In this document: in pieces, positions 1-6,318 of the stretch
How positions within the stretch are numbered: the stretch's first letter is position 1
How the letters are laid out: each line of letters starts with the position of its first letter
Assembly (NCBI GenBank): GCA_937871635.1
Contig: CALMNS010000129.1
Span: 1-9,852 of the forward strand
Length of the DNA: 9,852 bases
DNA from: an uncultured Solirubrobacter sp.
Lineage (GTDB): Bacteria; Actinomycetota; Thermoleophilia; Solirubrobacterales; Solirubrobacteraceae
Direction: 5' to 3'
The notes under the pieces: model-generated
Told to the model about the DNA's origin: nothing
Database searches by the model: none
The model's input: only the letters and a program-made list of their open reading frames with translations
Program-made: the position numbers and the translations under genes

Positions 1-1173
1 GGCCAGGCACCCGACCCGCCGCCCGCGCCTGAGCCCGGCCCCGGCTCGCTCGTCACGGGCCTCACCGAGCCGAACCCGAACCTCCTCTGGCCTGCCGACC
101 GCAAGACGCTGGCGCCGCCCTTCGCACACTGGCGCGATCAGGTCGGCCGCCTCCGGCCGGCCTACTACCGCCTGATGATCGACTGGAGCCGCCTCCAGCC
201 CGATCCGGGCGCCCCGCTCGAGCTCGACCGTCCCCATCCGGGCTGCATGCGCGACAAGCTCCCGTGCGCGGCCTTCCTCGGGTTGCGCGAGCAGCTGCAG
301 GCGCTCGCCGCCCGGCAGGCCGAAGGCGAGTGGGAGGCCGTGGTGGCGATCAGCGGGACGCCCGACTGGGCGGCGACGGAGCCCGGGGGCTGTGAGCGGG
401 ACGGCACCCGACCGCACTCGCGCGTGCCGCGGGCCGACGCGCTCGTGCACTACCGGCGGCTCGTCGCCGAGGTGCTCGCCGCCGCCCGCGAGGCGGGAGC
501 CGAGCTGCGCTGGTGGAACGCCTGGAACGAGCCGAACCACCCGTACTTCCTCTCTCCCCAGCGGGCGCACTGCGACGGGGCCGCCCCGACCGAGGCGGTG
601 GCGCCGTACGCCCGGCTCCACGCCGCGCTGGGCGAGGCGCTCGACGCGGCGCCCGGCCGGCAGGAGCGCGTGATCGGCGACCTCTCCGGCACCGCCCGGG
701 CGACCATCCACCTCACCGCCATCTCCGAGTTCATCGCCGCACTGCCGCAGGCGATGGTGTGCGGAACGCGGGTGTGGGCCCAGCACGCCTACCTCTCCTA
801 CGTGACCCCTCGCGACGACGCGCGGGTGGCCCGCGACGCCCTCGCCGCCCGCGGGTGCTCCTTCGCGCACGAGATCTGGGTCACCGAGACGGGCGCCCGC
901 AACGGCCCGCGCGATCCCGCGCCCCTCGCCCGCTGCCTGAGCCTGCATCGTAGGCTGCAGCAGTGGCACGCCGACCCGCAGGTGACGGTCGCCTTCCAGT
1001 ACACCGCCCGCGAGGACGACCGATTCGCCTACGGGCTCATCGAGACGGGCCTCGAGCGCGCGTTCCCGACGCTCGGGCTCTGGCAGGCCTGGGGCGGCGA
1101 GGGCCGCCCCTCCCCCACCGCGCCCCCTCCGCCGGACGAGACGGCCTGCCCCGAGCCGCCCCCGGGTCCGTAG
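1..1173 (+). CDS. Glycoside hydrolase-like protein, clan GH-A-type TIM barrel (5'-partial)
   Basis: The frame is open from the first base, so the start codon and any signal peptide lie outside; 390 codons plus the TAG stop are visible. The visible N-terminus is proline-rich (DPPPAPEPGPG), like a linker after a signal or membrane segment, and the C-terminus is again proline-rich (about 20 residues). The core looks like a glycosidase TIM barrel. WWNAWNEPNH places the candidate acid/base Glu at 529-531, and EIWVTETGA places the candidate nucleophile Glu at 886-888. This strand-4/strand-7 glutamate pair is the hallmark of clan GH-A (GH5, GH39, GH53 and relatives). DWSRLQP and a late FQY/W-rich strand also fit. 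It probably cleaves or remodels a beta-linked glycan outside the cell, but neither family nor substrate can be read. The next gene converges on it 32 bases downstream. I am sure of the fold class, unsure of activity. Confidence 0.8.
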   Translation, partial: GQAPDPPPAPEPGPGSLVTGLTEPNPNLLWPADRKTLAPPFAHWRDQVGRLRPAYYRLMIDWSRLQPDPGAPLELDRPHPGCMRDKLPCAAFLGLREQLQALAARQAEGEWEAVVAISGTPDWAATEPGGCERDGTRPHSRVPRADALVHYRRLVAEVLAAAREAGAELRWWNAWNEPNHPYFLSPQRAHCDGAAPTEAVAPYARLHAALGEALDAAPGRQERVIGDLSGTARATIHLTAISEFIAALPQAMVCGTRVWAQHAYLSYVTPRDDARVARDALAARGCSFAHEIWVTETGARNGPRDPAPLARCLSLHRRLQQWHADPQVTVAFQYTAREDDRFAYGLIETGLERAFPTLGLWQAWGGEGRPSPTAPPPPDETACPEPPPGP

Positions 1174-1187
1174 GTCACGGCAGGGTG

Positions 1188-1203
1188 GCGGCCGATGGGC
1201 CGC
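1188..1203. terminator. GC hairpin between convergent genes
   Basis: GCGGCC-GATG-GGCCGC is a perfect 6-bp inverted repeat with a 4-base loop. It fills most of the 32-base gap between the hydrolase stop and the stop of the minus-strand VOC gene. There is no T-run on either side, so it is at best a weak or factor-assisted bidirectional terminator. The position supports the call; function is inferred. Confidence 0.4.
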
Positions 1204-1205
1204 GG

Positions 1206-1619
1206 TCAGTCGGCGGGATCCTGGGGGGTCGGGAACGCGCCCCCGTCGATGAGCTCGATGCGGTAGCCGTCGGGGTCGGCCACGAAGGCGATAAGCGGCA
1301 GCTCCTCGCGGTCGCCCGGACGGTAGGGCGCCTTCTCGGGCTCGACGCCGAGCGGCTCGAGGTCGGCGAGCACGGCCTGGAGGTCGTCCACCGTGATCGC
1401 CATGTGGTTGTAGCCCGTCCCCAGGTCATAGGGCTCGTCGTGCCCGCGGTTGACCGTCAGCTCGAGCAGGTCGCCGTCGCCCGGCAGCCCGAGGTAGAGG
1501 TTGTAGGCCGAGGCGAAGTTGAGGCGCCCGCGCGGCTCGAAGCCCAGTGCGCCGTAGAAGCGCACGGAGGCCTCCGGGTCGCGGACGCGCAGGCAGGTAT
1601 GGACGAAGCGGCGGCTCAT
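1206..1619 (-). CDS. VOC-family protein, glyoxalase I (lactoylglutathione lyase)-like
   Basis: This complete 137-residue protein has the usual length of a bacterial single-module glyoxalase I, two beta-alpha-beta-beta-beta motifs. The metal ligands are in the expected places: H7 (FVHTCL), E53 (LLELTVN), H72 (YNHMAI) and E122 (YRIELID). They align with H5, E56, H74 and E122 of E. coli GlxI, and the short form lacks the extra segments of Zn-type enzymes. The ending DPDGYRIELID is typical of the family. The enzyme isomerises the hemithioacetal of methylglyoxal and a thiol; in actinobacteria the thiol might be mycothiol rather than glutathione, which is inference. A G-rich stretch about 5-10 bases upstream of the ATG may be the ribosome site. 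A divergent VOC dioxygenase or epimerase is less likely given the ligand match. Confidence 0.88.
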   Translation of the reverse strand: MSRRFVHTCLRVRDPEASVRFYGALGFEPRGRLNFASAYNLYLGLPGDGDLLELTVNRGHDEPYDLGTGYNHMAITVDDLQAVLADLEPLGVEPEKAPYRPGDREELPLIAFVADPDGYRIELIDGGAFPTPQDPAD

Positions 1620-1683
1620 GGATCCCCCAAGGTGGTGAGTGGTCGGGCCGAGACGATCCCACGCCGAGCGCCGTCGACCACCC

Positions 1684-1776
1684 CACGTCCCCCGGCCCGG
1701 GCAGGCGCGGGGCGGCGACGACGAGATCGACGTTGATCGCGCCGACCACCACGACCTGCGGGCGCTCGTGGGACAC
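1684..1776 (-). pseudogene. Remnant of a ribokinase/PfkB-family sugar kinase (N-terminal 31 codons)
   Basis: Read leftward from a GTG at 1776, this stretch begins VSHERPQ and continues VVVVGAINVDLVV, then APRLPGPGDV. That is the first beta-strand and the GxxNxDL substrate-binding segment of PfkB-type kinases, followed by the P-x-LPGPGE lid strand. Homology then stops: the next residues (GWSTALGVGSS) do not continue into the expected GG-x-GAN-A segment. The frame runs into the VOC gene as a shadow reading. A full PfkB kinase is about 300 residues, so roughly 90% is missing. No Shine-Dalgarno precedes the GTG. The simplest reading is the 5' stump left by a deletion or rearrangement. A functional small peptide cannot be excluded but has no support. 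Confidence 0.6.
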
Positions 1777-1813
1777 CGCGCTCAGCCCGCGGGGGCCGCG
1801 TCGGACTCGCGGA

Positions 1814-1828
1814 TCCGGAGGGCCCGGA
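1814..1828. terminator. Short hairpin after the aldehyde dehydrogenase gene
   Basis: TCCGG-AGGGC-CCGGA gives a 5-bp stem with a 5-base loop, starting 8 bases past the aldehyde dehydrogenase stop in its reading direction. A second small hairpin (CGCGG-GGG-CCGCG, 1788-1800) follows. No T-tract is present. In sequence this GC-rich, short stems arise easily by chance, so this is only a candidate transcript end. Confidence 0.25.
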
Positions 1829-1836
1829 CGCCAGGC

Positions 1837-3309
1837 TCAGCCGTTGTCGCCGAAGATCGACTTGGCCTCGAGGAACTCCTTGAGGCCGTGGCCCGCGTAC
1901 TCGCGGCCGTTGCCCGACTGCTTGTAGCCGCCGAAGGGCGCGTCCGCCGTGAGGGGGGCGCCGTTGACGTGGACCATGCCGGTCCGCAGGCGGCGGGCCA
2001 CCCGCCGCGCGCGCTCGGGGTCGCTCGAGGACACCGCGCCGGCCAGGCCGTACACCGTGTCGTTGGCGATGCGGACCGCGTCCTCCTCGTCCTCGTAGGC
2101 GATGAGGGTGAGCACCGGGCCGAAGATCTCCTCCTGGGCGAGCGTCATGTCGTTCGTCACGTTGGCGAACACCGTGGGCTTGACGAAGTAGCCCGCGTCG
2201 ACGCCCTCGGGGCGGCCGGGGCCGCCGATGACGACCTCGGCTCCCTCCTCGATCCCCTTCTCCATCAGCGCCTGGATCTTGTTGAACTGGGCCTCGGAGA
2301 CGACCGGCCCGACGGCCGTGTCCTCGGCCTCCGGCGCGCCGACGGTGACCCGCTCCGTCGTCTCCTTGGCGATCCGGATCGCCTCGTCCATCTTGTCGGC
2401 CGGGACGAGCACGCGCGCCCTGGCGTTGCAGGACTGCCCCGAGTTGACGTACACGCCCGCCACGTCCCGCGACAGGACCGACTCGAGGTCGGCGTCGTCG
2501 AGGATGATGTTCGCCGACTTGCCGCCGAGCTCCTGGGAGACGCGCTTGACCGTGGGCGCCGCGTGCTTGGCGACCTCGATGCCCGCGCGCGTCGAGCCGG
2601 TGAAGGAGATCATGTCGATCTCCGGGTGCTTGGCGAGCGCCTCCCCGACCGTCGGGCCCTCGCCGTTGACGAGGTTGAAGACGCCGGCGGGAACGCCCGC
2701 CTCCTCAAGGATCTCCGTGAAGACGATGGCGTTGAGCGGCGCGATCTCCGACGGCTTGAGCACCATGGTGCAGCCCGTGGCCAGCGCGGGCGCCACCTTC
2801 GCGGCGATCTGGTTGAGCGGCCAGTTCCACGGCGTGATGAAGCCGCAGACGCCGACGGGCTCGTAGACGACGGTGGTCGTCTCGAGGGTCTCCTCGAACT
2901 CGAAGCCCTCGAGCGCCTGGAGGGTGGCCCGGAAGTGATCGACCCCGGACGGGGCCTGTGCGCCCTCGGCCAGCGCCTTCGGGGCCCCCATCTCCTGGCG
3001 GACGACGTCGGCGAGGTCGTCGAGCCGGCGGGTGTAGACCTCGATGACGCGCTCGAGCAGCGCCATGCGCTCCTCCTTGCTCGTCTCCGCGAAGGTCTCG
3101 AAGGCGCGGCGGGCGGCGGCGACCGCGCGGTCGACGTCCTGGAGCCCGCCCAGCGCGATGGTCGCGATCGGCCGCTCCGTCGCCGGGTTGATCACCTCGA
3201 GCCGGTCGGTGGTGCTCGGCTCCACCCACGCGCCGTCGATGTAGAACTTCAGGGCCTTCTCCGGATCGAGGCCGGTGGTCGAGGTCTCAAGGCCGGCGAA
3301 AGACGCCAT
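1837..3309 (-). CDS. NAD(P)+-dependent aldehyde dehydrogenase
   Basis: This complete 490-residue cytosolic enzyme of the ALDH superfamily oxidises an aldehyde to its acid (or, in CoA-dependent members, to an acyl-CoA). The catalytic set is intact. N162 in TPWNWPL forms the oxyanion hole, K185 in VLKPSE and FTGST (236-240) bind the cofactor, E260 in ELGGKSAN is the general base, C294 in GQSCNA is the nucleophile, and EEIFGP (393-398) holds the ribose-binding Glu. The N-terminal FYIDGAWVEP and C-terminal PFGGYKQSGNGRE segments are standard. An intact E260 argues for a hydrolytic rather than a CoA-acylating enzyme. GGGAGGAT about 6-12 bases before the ATG is a good ribosome site and fixes the start. 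The gene diverges from the LLM oxidoreductase. Substrate preference is not readable; general aliphatic or aromatic ALDH is the safest name. Confidence 0.96.
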   Translation of the reverse strand: MASFAGLETSTTGLDPEKALKFYIDGAWVEPSTTDRLEVINPATERPIATIALGGLQDVDRAVAAARRAFETFAETSKEERMALLERVIEVYTRRLDDLADVVRQEMGAPKALAEGAQAPSGVDHFRATLQALEGFEFEETLETTTVVYEPVGVCGFITPWNWPLNQIAAKVAPALATGCTMVLKPSEIAPLNAIVFTEILEEAGVPAGVFNLVNGEGPTVGEALAKHPEIDMISFTGSTRAGIEVAKHAAPTVKRVSQELGGKSANIILDDADLESVLSRDVAGVYVNSGQSCNARARVLVPADKMDEAIRIAKETTERVTVGAPEAEDTAVGPVVSEAQFNKIQALMEKGIEEGAEVVIGGPGRPEGVDAGYFVKPTVFANVTNDMTLAQEEIFGPVLTLIAYEDEEDAVRIANDTVYGLAGAVSSSDPERARRVARRLRTGMVHVNGAPLTADAPFGGYKQSGNGREYAGHGLKEFLEAKSIFGDNG

Positions 3310-3336
3310 TGGCGATCCTCCCGAATCGTTGACGGA

Positions 3337-3372
3337 CGCTCCGGGGTGAAACGTATCGTCCCCTGCGGAGCG
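3337..3372. promoter_or_regulatory. Inverted repeat in divergent promoter region (candidate operator)
   Basis: Perfect 7-bp arms CGCTCCG (3337-3343) and CGGAGCG (3366-3372) are followed inward by GGG (3344-3346) pairing with CCC (3361-3363), with a TG bulge on the right. The centre contains ACG-TAT-CGT, itself symmetric. The whole element lies between the divergent aldehyde dehydrogenase and LLM genes. It overlaps a TANNNT box on the minus strand (TACGTT, 3350-3355) that could be the -10 of the aldehyde dehydrogenase promoter. This fits a dimeric repressor site controlling one or both genes. The symmetry is seen; regulator and function are inferred. Confidence 0.45.
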
Positions 3373-3400
3373 GGAAGGGCCCGAGCTGACCGCCGGACCG

Positions 3401-3406
3401 TAGGAT
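3401..3406 (+). promoter_or_regulatory. Candidate -10 box for the LLM oxidoreductase gene
   Basis: TAGGAT matches the TANNNT -10 pattern of high-GC actinobacteria and lies 31 bases before the ATG. That would leave a short leader carrying the GACGAGGA ribosome site. No convincing -35 hexamer sits 16-18 bases upstream, so the call rests on a single short motif. Confidence 0.3.
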
Positions 3407-3437
3407 CCGCGGGCCAGCCACCGACGAGGACGCCCAT

Positions 3438-4463
3438 ATGGACTTCGGCCTGACCCTGCTCACCCACGGCGTCATGACGCGCGACGACGACGGCGACTGC
3501 GTGCTGCAGCACCTCAGCCCGCAGGAGATGCGTCCCGTCGAGTCCGCCGTGCGCGCCGAGGAGCTCGGGTTCCATTCCGTCTGGTTCTCCGACCACGTCG
3601 TCACCGAGCGGGTCACCGGCGCGGGCGAGCACCCCGCCAACACCTCGGGGAAGCGGGCCTACCCCGACCGCCCGGTCCTGCTCGACATCCCGACCACCAT
3701 GGGGGCGATCGCCGGCCGCACGAGCACCCTGCGCTTCTCCCCGTCGGTGTACATCGCGCCCTACCGCCACCCGCTGATCACCGCCCACGAGTTCGCGACG
3801 CTCGACGTCCTCTCCGGCGGCCGCGTCACGCTCGGGGTCGGCGTCGGCTGGGAGAAGGGCGAGTTCGCCGCGATGGGCGCCTCCTTCGAGCACCGCGGGT
3901 CGGTGACCGAGGAGTGCATCCAGATCTACAAGCTCGCCTGGACCGAGCCGTGGATCGACTTCCACGGCCGCTTCTTCGACATCGAGAACGTCTCGATGGA
4001 CCCCAAGCCCGTCCAGGACCCGCACCCCCCGATCTGGTACGGCGGGGTCACGCCCGTCGCCGCGCGGCGCGCCGCCCGCCACTGCGACGGCTTCTACCCC
4101 ATGTTCCTCGACGCCCACAGCGTGCCGGAGACCTTCGACCCGCTCCGCGAGCAGATCGCGCGCGAAGGCGAGCGGATCGGGCGCGACCTCGGCGGCTTCG
4201 CGCTCGGGGGCTTCTGCCAGGTGCGCGTCACCGAGGACGCCGAGCACGACCCGCGCTTCAAGGGGCGGCGCCCGCTGCTGACCGGCACGAGCGAGCAGAT
4301 CCTCGAGGACCTCCAGCACTTCGCCGACTTCGGCTACGACCACGTGACGGTGCACCTCGACTGTCCGACTGGGTCGGCCTCGGAGTGGAGCGAGCAGCTC
4401 GAGCGGTTCGCCGCCGAGGTCCTCCCCGAGGCGCGCGCCATCCGCTCCGCCTCCGTCCTCTAG
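3438..4463 (+). CDS. LLM-class flavin/F420-dependent oxidoreductase (TIGR03619-like)
   Basis: This complete 341-residue protein has the bacterial-luciferase-like TIM barrel. Family marks in order: AEELGFHSVWFSDHVV (40-55), RFSPSVYIAPYRHP (99-112), then LDVLSGGRV (122-130) running into LGVGVGWEKGEF (132-143), RGSVTEE (153-159) and PPIWYGG (197-203). This order matches the TIGR03619 group of actinobacterial enzymes thought to use coenzyme F420; FMN-dependent monooxygenases share the fold, so the cofactor is inferred. The likely role is a two-electron oxidation or reduction of a small organic substrate in the cytosol. GAGGA ending 7 bases before the ATG supports the start. The gene diverges from the aldehyde dehydrogenase across 128 bases containing an inverted repeat, so they may be co-regulated. 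It converges on the hyuAB operon 40 bases downstream. Substrate unknown. Confidence 0.93.
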   Translation: MDFGLTLLTHGVMTRDDDGDCVLQHLSPQEMRPVESAVRAEELGFHSVWFSDHVVTERVTGAGEHPANTSGKRAYPDRPVLLDIPTTMGAIAGRTSTLRFSPSVYIAPYRHPLITAHEFATLDVLSGGRVTLGVGVGWEKGEFAAMGASFEHRGSVTEECIQIYKLAWTEPWIDFHGRFFDIENVSMDPKPVQDPHPPIWYGGVTPVAARRAARHCDGFYPMFLDAHSVPETFDPLREQIAREGERIGRDLGGFALGGFCQVRVTEDAEHDPRFKGRRPLLTGTSEQILEDLQHFADFGYDHVTVHLDCPTGSASEWSEQLERFAAEVLPEARAIRSASVL

Positions 4464-4495
4464 ACGAGTGTCCCTGCGGCGCCCCGCCCCGCGAC

Positions 4496-4515
4496 GCCCG
4501 GGGTCAGCCCCGGGC
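4496..4515. terminator. Strong hairpin terminating hyuAB and the LLM gene
   Basis: GCCCGGGG-TCAG-CCCCGGGC is a perfect 8-bp, all-GC stem with a 4-base loop between the convergent LLM and hyuB genes. The loop contains TCA at 4504-4506, the hyuB TGA stop on the other strand, so the last codons of hyuB form one arm. No T-run follows in either direction, so release may need Rho or the stem alone. This is the strongest stem in the window that I found by eye. Confidence 0.55.
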
Positions 4516-6318
4516 CGCCCCGAGTGAGCTCCGGCGCTCCGCCGTGGCCGCCGCGTCGACCGCGAGCGTCTCGTCCTGCGCCGCGCCCGTGAACGCGACG
4601 CCGTAGAGGTCGCGCGCCGCGGCGGGCGACACCCAGCCCTCGAGCACGTCGTGGCGGACGCGCTCGGGCTCCCGCTCGAGCGGGTCGCCGAAGCCGCCGC
4701 CGCCGTTGTCGACGCCGACGACCCACTCGCCGGCCTCGAGGGTGACCTGCCCGAGCGGCGGCAGCGGGGTCCGGCTCCCGTCGTGCTCGATCTTCTCGGC
4801 GTGCGCGCCGGCGCCCGGCAGCCCGCCGTGGATGCCGGTCGGCGGGGTCTCGTGGCCGTCGCCGGAGTAGATCACGGAGGTCGGGTCGCGCTTGGGCCCG
4901 TAGACGATCTCGGCGCTCGGCGCGCCGCGGAAGCGCCCGGCGCCGCCGCTGTCCTGCAACAGCCGCAGGCTGCGCATGTGGATCGGGTACTTCTGCTCGT
5001 CGATCTCCACCGAGTCGCGGTAGAGCAGCCCGGCGCAGACCGGCAGCGTCCAGGTCACCCAGCCGTCGCAGTAGGCCGTCGCCGGCCCGCCGTTGTTGCC
5101 GATGAACAGCTGGTTGACGTAGGGCCCGCCCGTCCGCCAGTCCTGGCCGGAGATGACCGCGTTGCCGATGCTCATGCCGCTCCCGCCCTGGGCCACGCCG
5201 AGGTTCTCCCCCGCCCCTTCGAAGGCGGACTGCGTGATGTTGACCAGGCGGTCGGCGACGTTCGTGGTCGCCATCGAGCAGCAGGTCGGGTGCAGCGGGA
5301 CGCCGACCACGCAGTTCTCGCGCAGGTGGACGGTGATCCGCCGGAAGGAGCCGGCGTTGTGCGGGATGTCGGGGTCGAGGACGTTGAAGAGCCCTGTGAC
5401 CACGTTGTTGACCGCGGTGGCCCGTGACTGGTTGAGCCCGGCGGGGACGCAGTCGACGTTGTCGCGCAGGTCGATCTCCACCGTGGCCGCCTCGGCGTCG
5501 ATCGTCGCCTCGACGCGGATCGGGATCGCCGGGAAGGGGCCGAAGGAGTCGTGCTGGCCCTCCCCCACCACCGTCACGCTGGGCAGCTCGGAGATCGCGT
5601 GGCTCATCCGCCGCTCGGAGTAGTCGAACCATTGGCGGACGAAGCGCTGGATGAGCTCGACGCCGTACTTGTCGACGAGCTCCTTGAGGCGCCGCTCGCC
5701 CGTGCGGGCCGAGCCGAGGGTGGCGAGGTAGTCGCCGTACCACTGGTCGGGCACCCGGATGCGCCGGCGGCACATCCTCATCACGTCCTCGACGTTCTGG
5801 TAGTCGCGCTGGACGTGCACGCACGGGAAGGAGATCGCCCCCTCCTCGTAGATGTCGGCCGCGAACGGCATGTAGGTGGTGGGCAGGCTGTTGCCGGTGT
5901 CGGCCTGGTGCGCCTTGGCCACCGCGGTGAACAGGTGCAGGCCCTCGGCGAAGACCGGGACGAGGATCGTGTGGTCGGCGTGGTGGGTGTTGCCGACGTA
6001 CGGGTCGTTGTCGAGGAACGCGTCGCCCTCGCGCAGCTCCGGGTGCAGGCGGCGCATCTCGGCCGTCTGCAGGTGAGAGCCGAACACGTGGACGGGCAGC
6101 CCCTCGGCGGTCGAGAGCAGCTCGTCCTCGGCGGTCACGATCGAGCACGAGAAGTCGCGCGCCACGTTGATGACCGCGGAGCGGCCGGCGCGCAGCAGCG
6201 TGCTCGTCATCTCGCGGACGATCGCGTCGAGGCGGTTGGCGATGACCGCGAGGAGCGCGGGGTCGAGGCGCTCCTCCCCCGCGGCGTCCTGGACGTCGGC
6301 GTGGTCGGCAAGGCTCAT
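4504..6318 (-). CDS. hyuB: Hydantoinase B/oxoprolinase-family subunit (HyuB)
   Basis: This complete 604-residue protein matches the hydantoinase B family in length and motif order. DPALLAVIANRLDAIVREM (19-37) and RDFSCSIV (54-61) are near the N-terminus. NDPYVGNTHHADH (104-116) and KAHQADTGN (135-143) follow, then ADIYEEGAISFP (154-165). NGGGGFGDPLEREPERV (538-554) and a typical C-terminal WVSPAAARDLYGV end it. By analogy with studied members (caprolactamase, acetone carboxylase) this subunit holds a metal site and carries out chemistry on a substrate phosphorylated by HyuA. D55, H112/H113, D115 and H137 are the likely ligands, which is inference. Its ATG overlaps the hyuA stop as ATGA, and GGAGGT lies 8 bases upstream inside hyuA, so the two are translationally coupled. 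The metal loop reads GNTHHADH where many relatives have GGTHxxD, which may mark a subgroup. Specific substrate not readable. Confidence 0.94.
   Translation of the reverse strand: MSLADHADVQDAAGEERLDPALLAVIANRLDAIVREMTSTLLRAGRSAVINVARDFSCSIVTAEDELLSTAEGLPVHVFGSHLQTAEMRRLHPELREGDAFLDNDPYVGNTHHADHTILVPVFAEGLHLFTAVAKAHQADTGNSLPTTYMPFAADIYEEGAISFPCVHVQRDYQNVEDVMRMCRRRIRVPDQWYGDYLATLGSARTGERRLKELVDKYGVELIQRFVRQWFDYSERRMSHAISELPSVTVVGEGQHDSFGPFPAIPIRVEATIDAEAATVEIDLRDNVDCVPAGLNQSRATAVNNVVTGLFNVLDPDIPHNAGSFRRITVHLRENCVVGVPLHPTCCSMATTNVADRLVNITQSAFEGAGENLGVAQGGSGMSIGNAVISGQDWRTGGPYVNQLFIGNNGGPATAYCDGWVTWTLPVCAGLLYRDSVEIDEQKYPIHMRSLRLLQDSGGAGRFRGAPSAEIVYGPKRDPTSVIYSGDGHETPPTGIHGGLPGAGAHAEKIEHDGSRTPLPPLGQVTLEAGEWVVGVDNGGGGFGDPLEREPERVRHDVLEGWVSPAAARDLYGVAFTGAAQDETLAVDAAATAERRSSLGAARG

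Noticed and set aside
1426..1776. 116-codon frame that starts with the PfkB-like segment, taken as a full gene
   Set aside because: Only the first 31 codons resemble a kinase; the rest overlaps the VOC gene out of phase and is Arg/Pro/Ala-rich. I kept only the N-terminal stump as a remnant.
1639..3453. 604-codon plus-strand frame opposite the aldehyde dehydrogenase
   Set aside because: The translation is a low-complexity R/D/V/L/G-rich shadow with no motif, while the minus strand encodes a textbook aldehyde dehydrogenase with all catalytic residues.
3249..4355. 368-codon minus-strand frame opposite the LLM gene
   Set aside because: The low-complexity V/E/L/R-rich translation is typical of an antisense shadow; the LLM frame carries clear family motifs.
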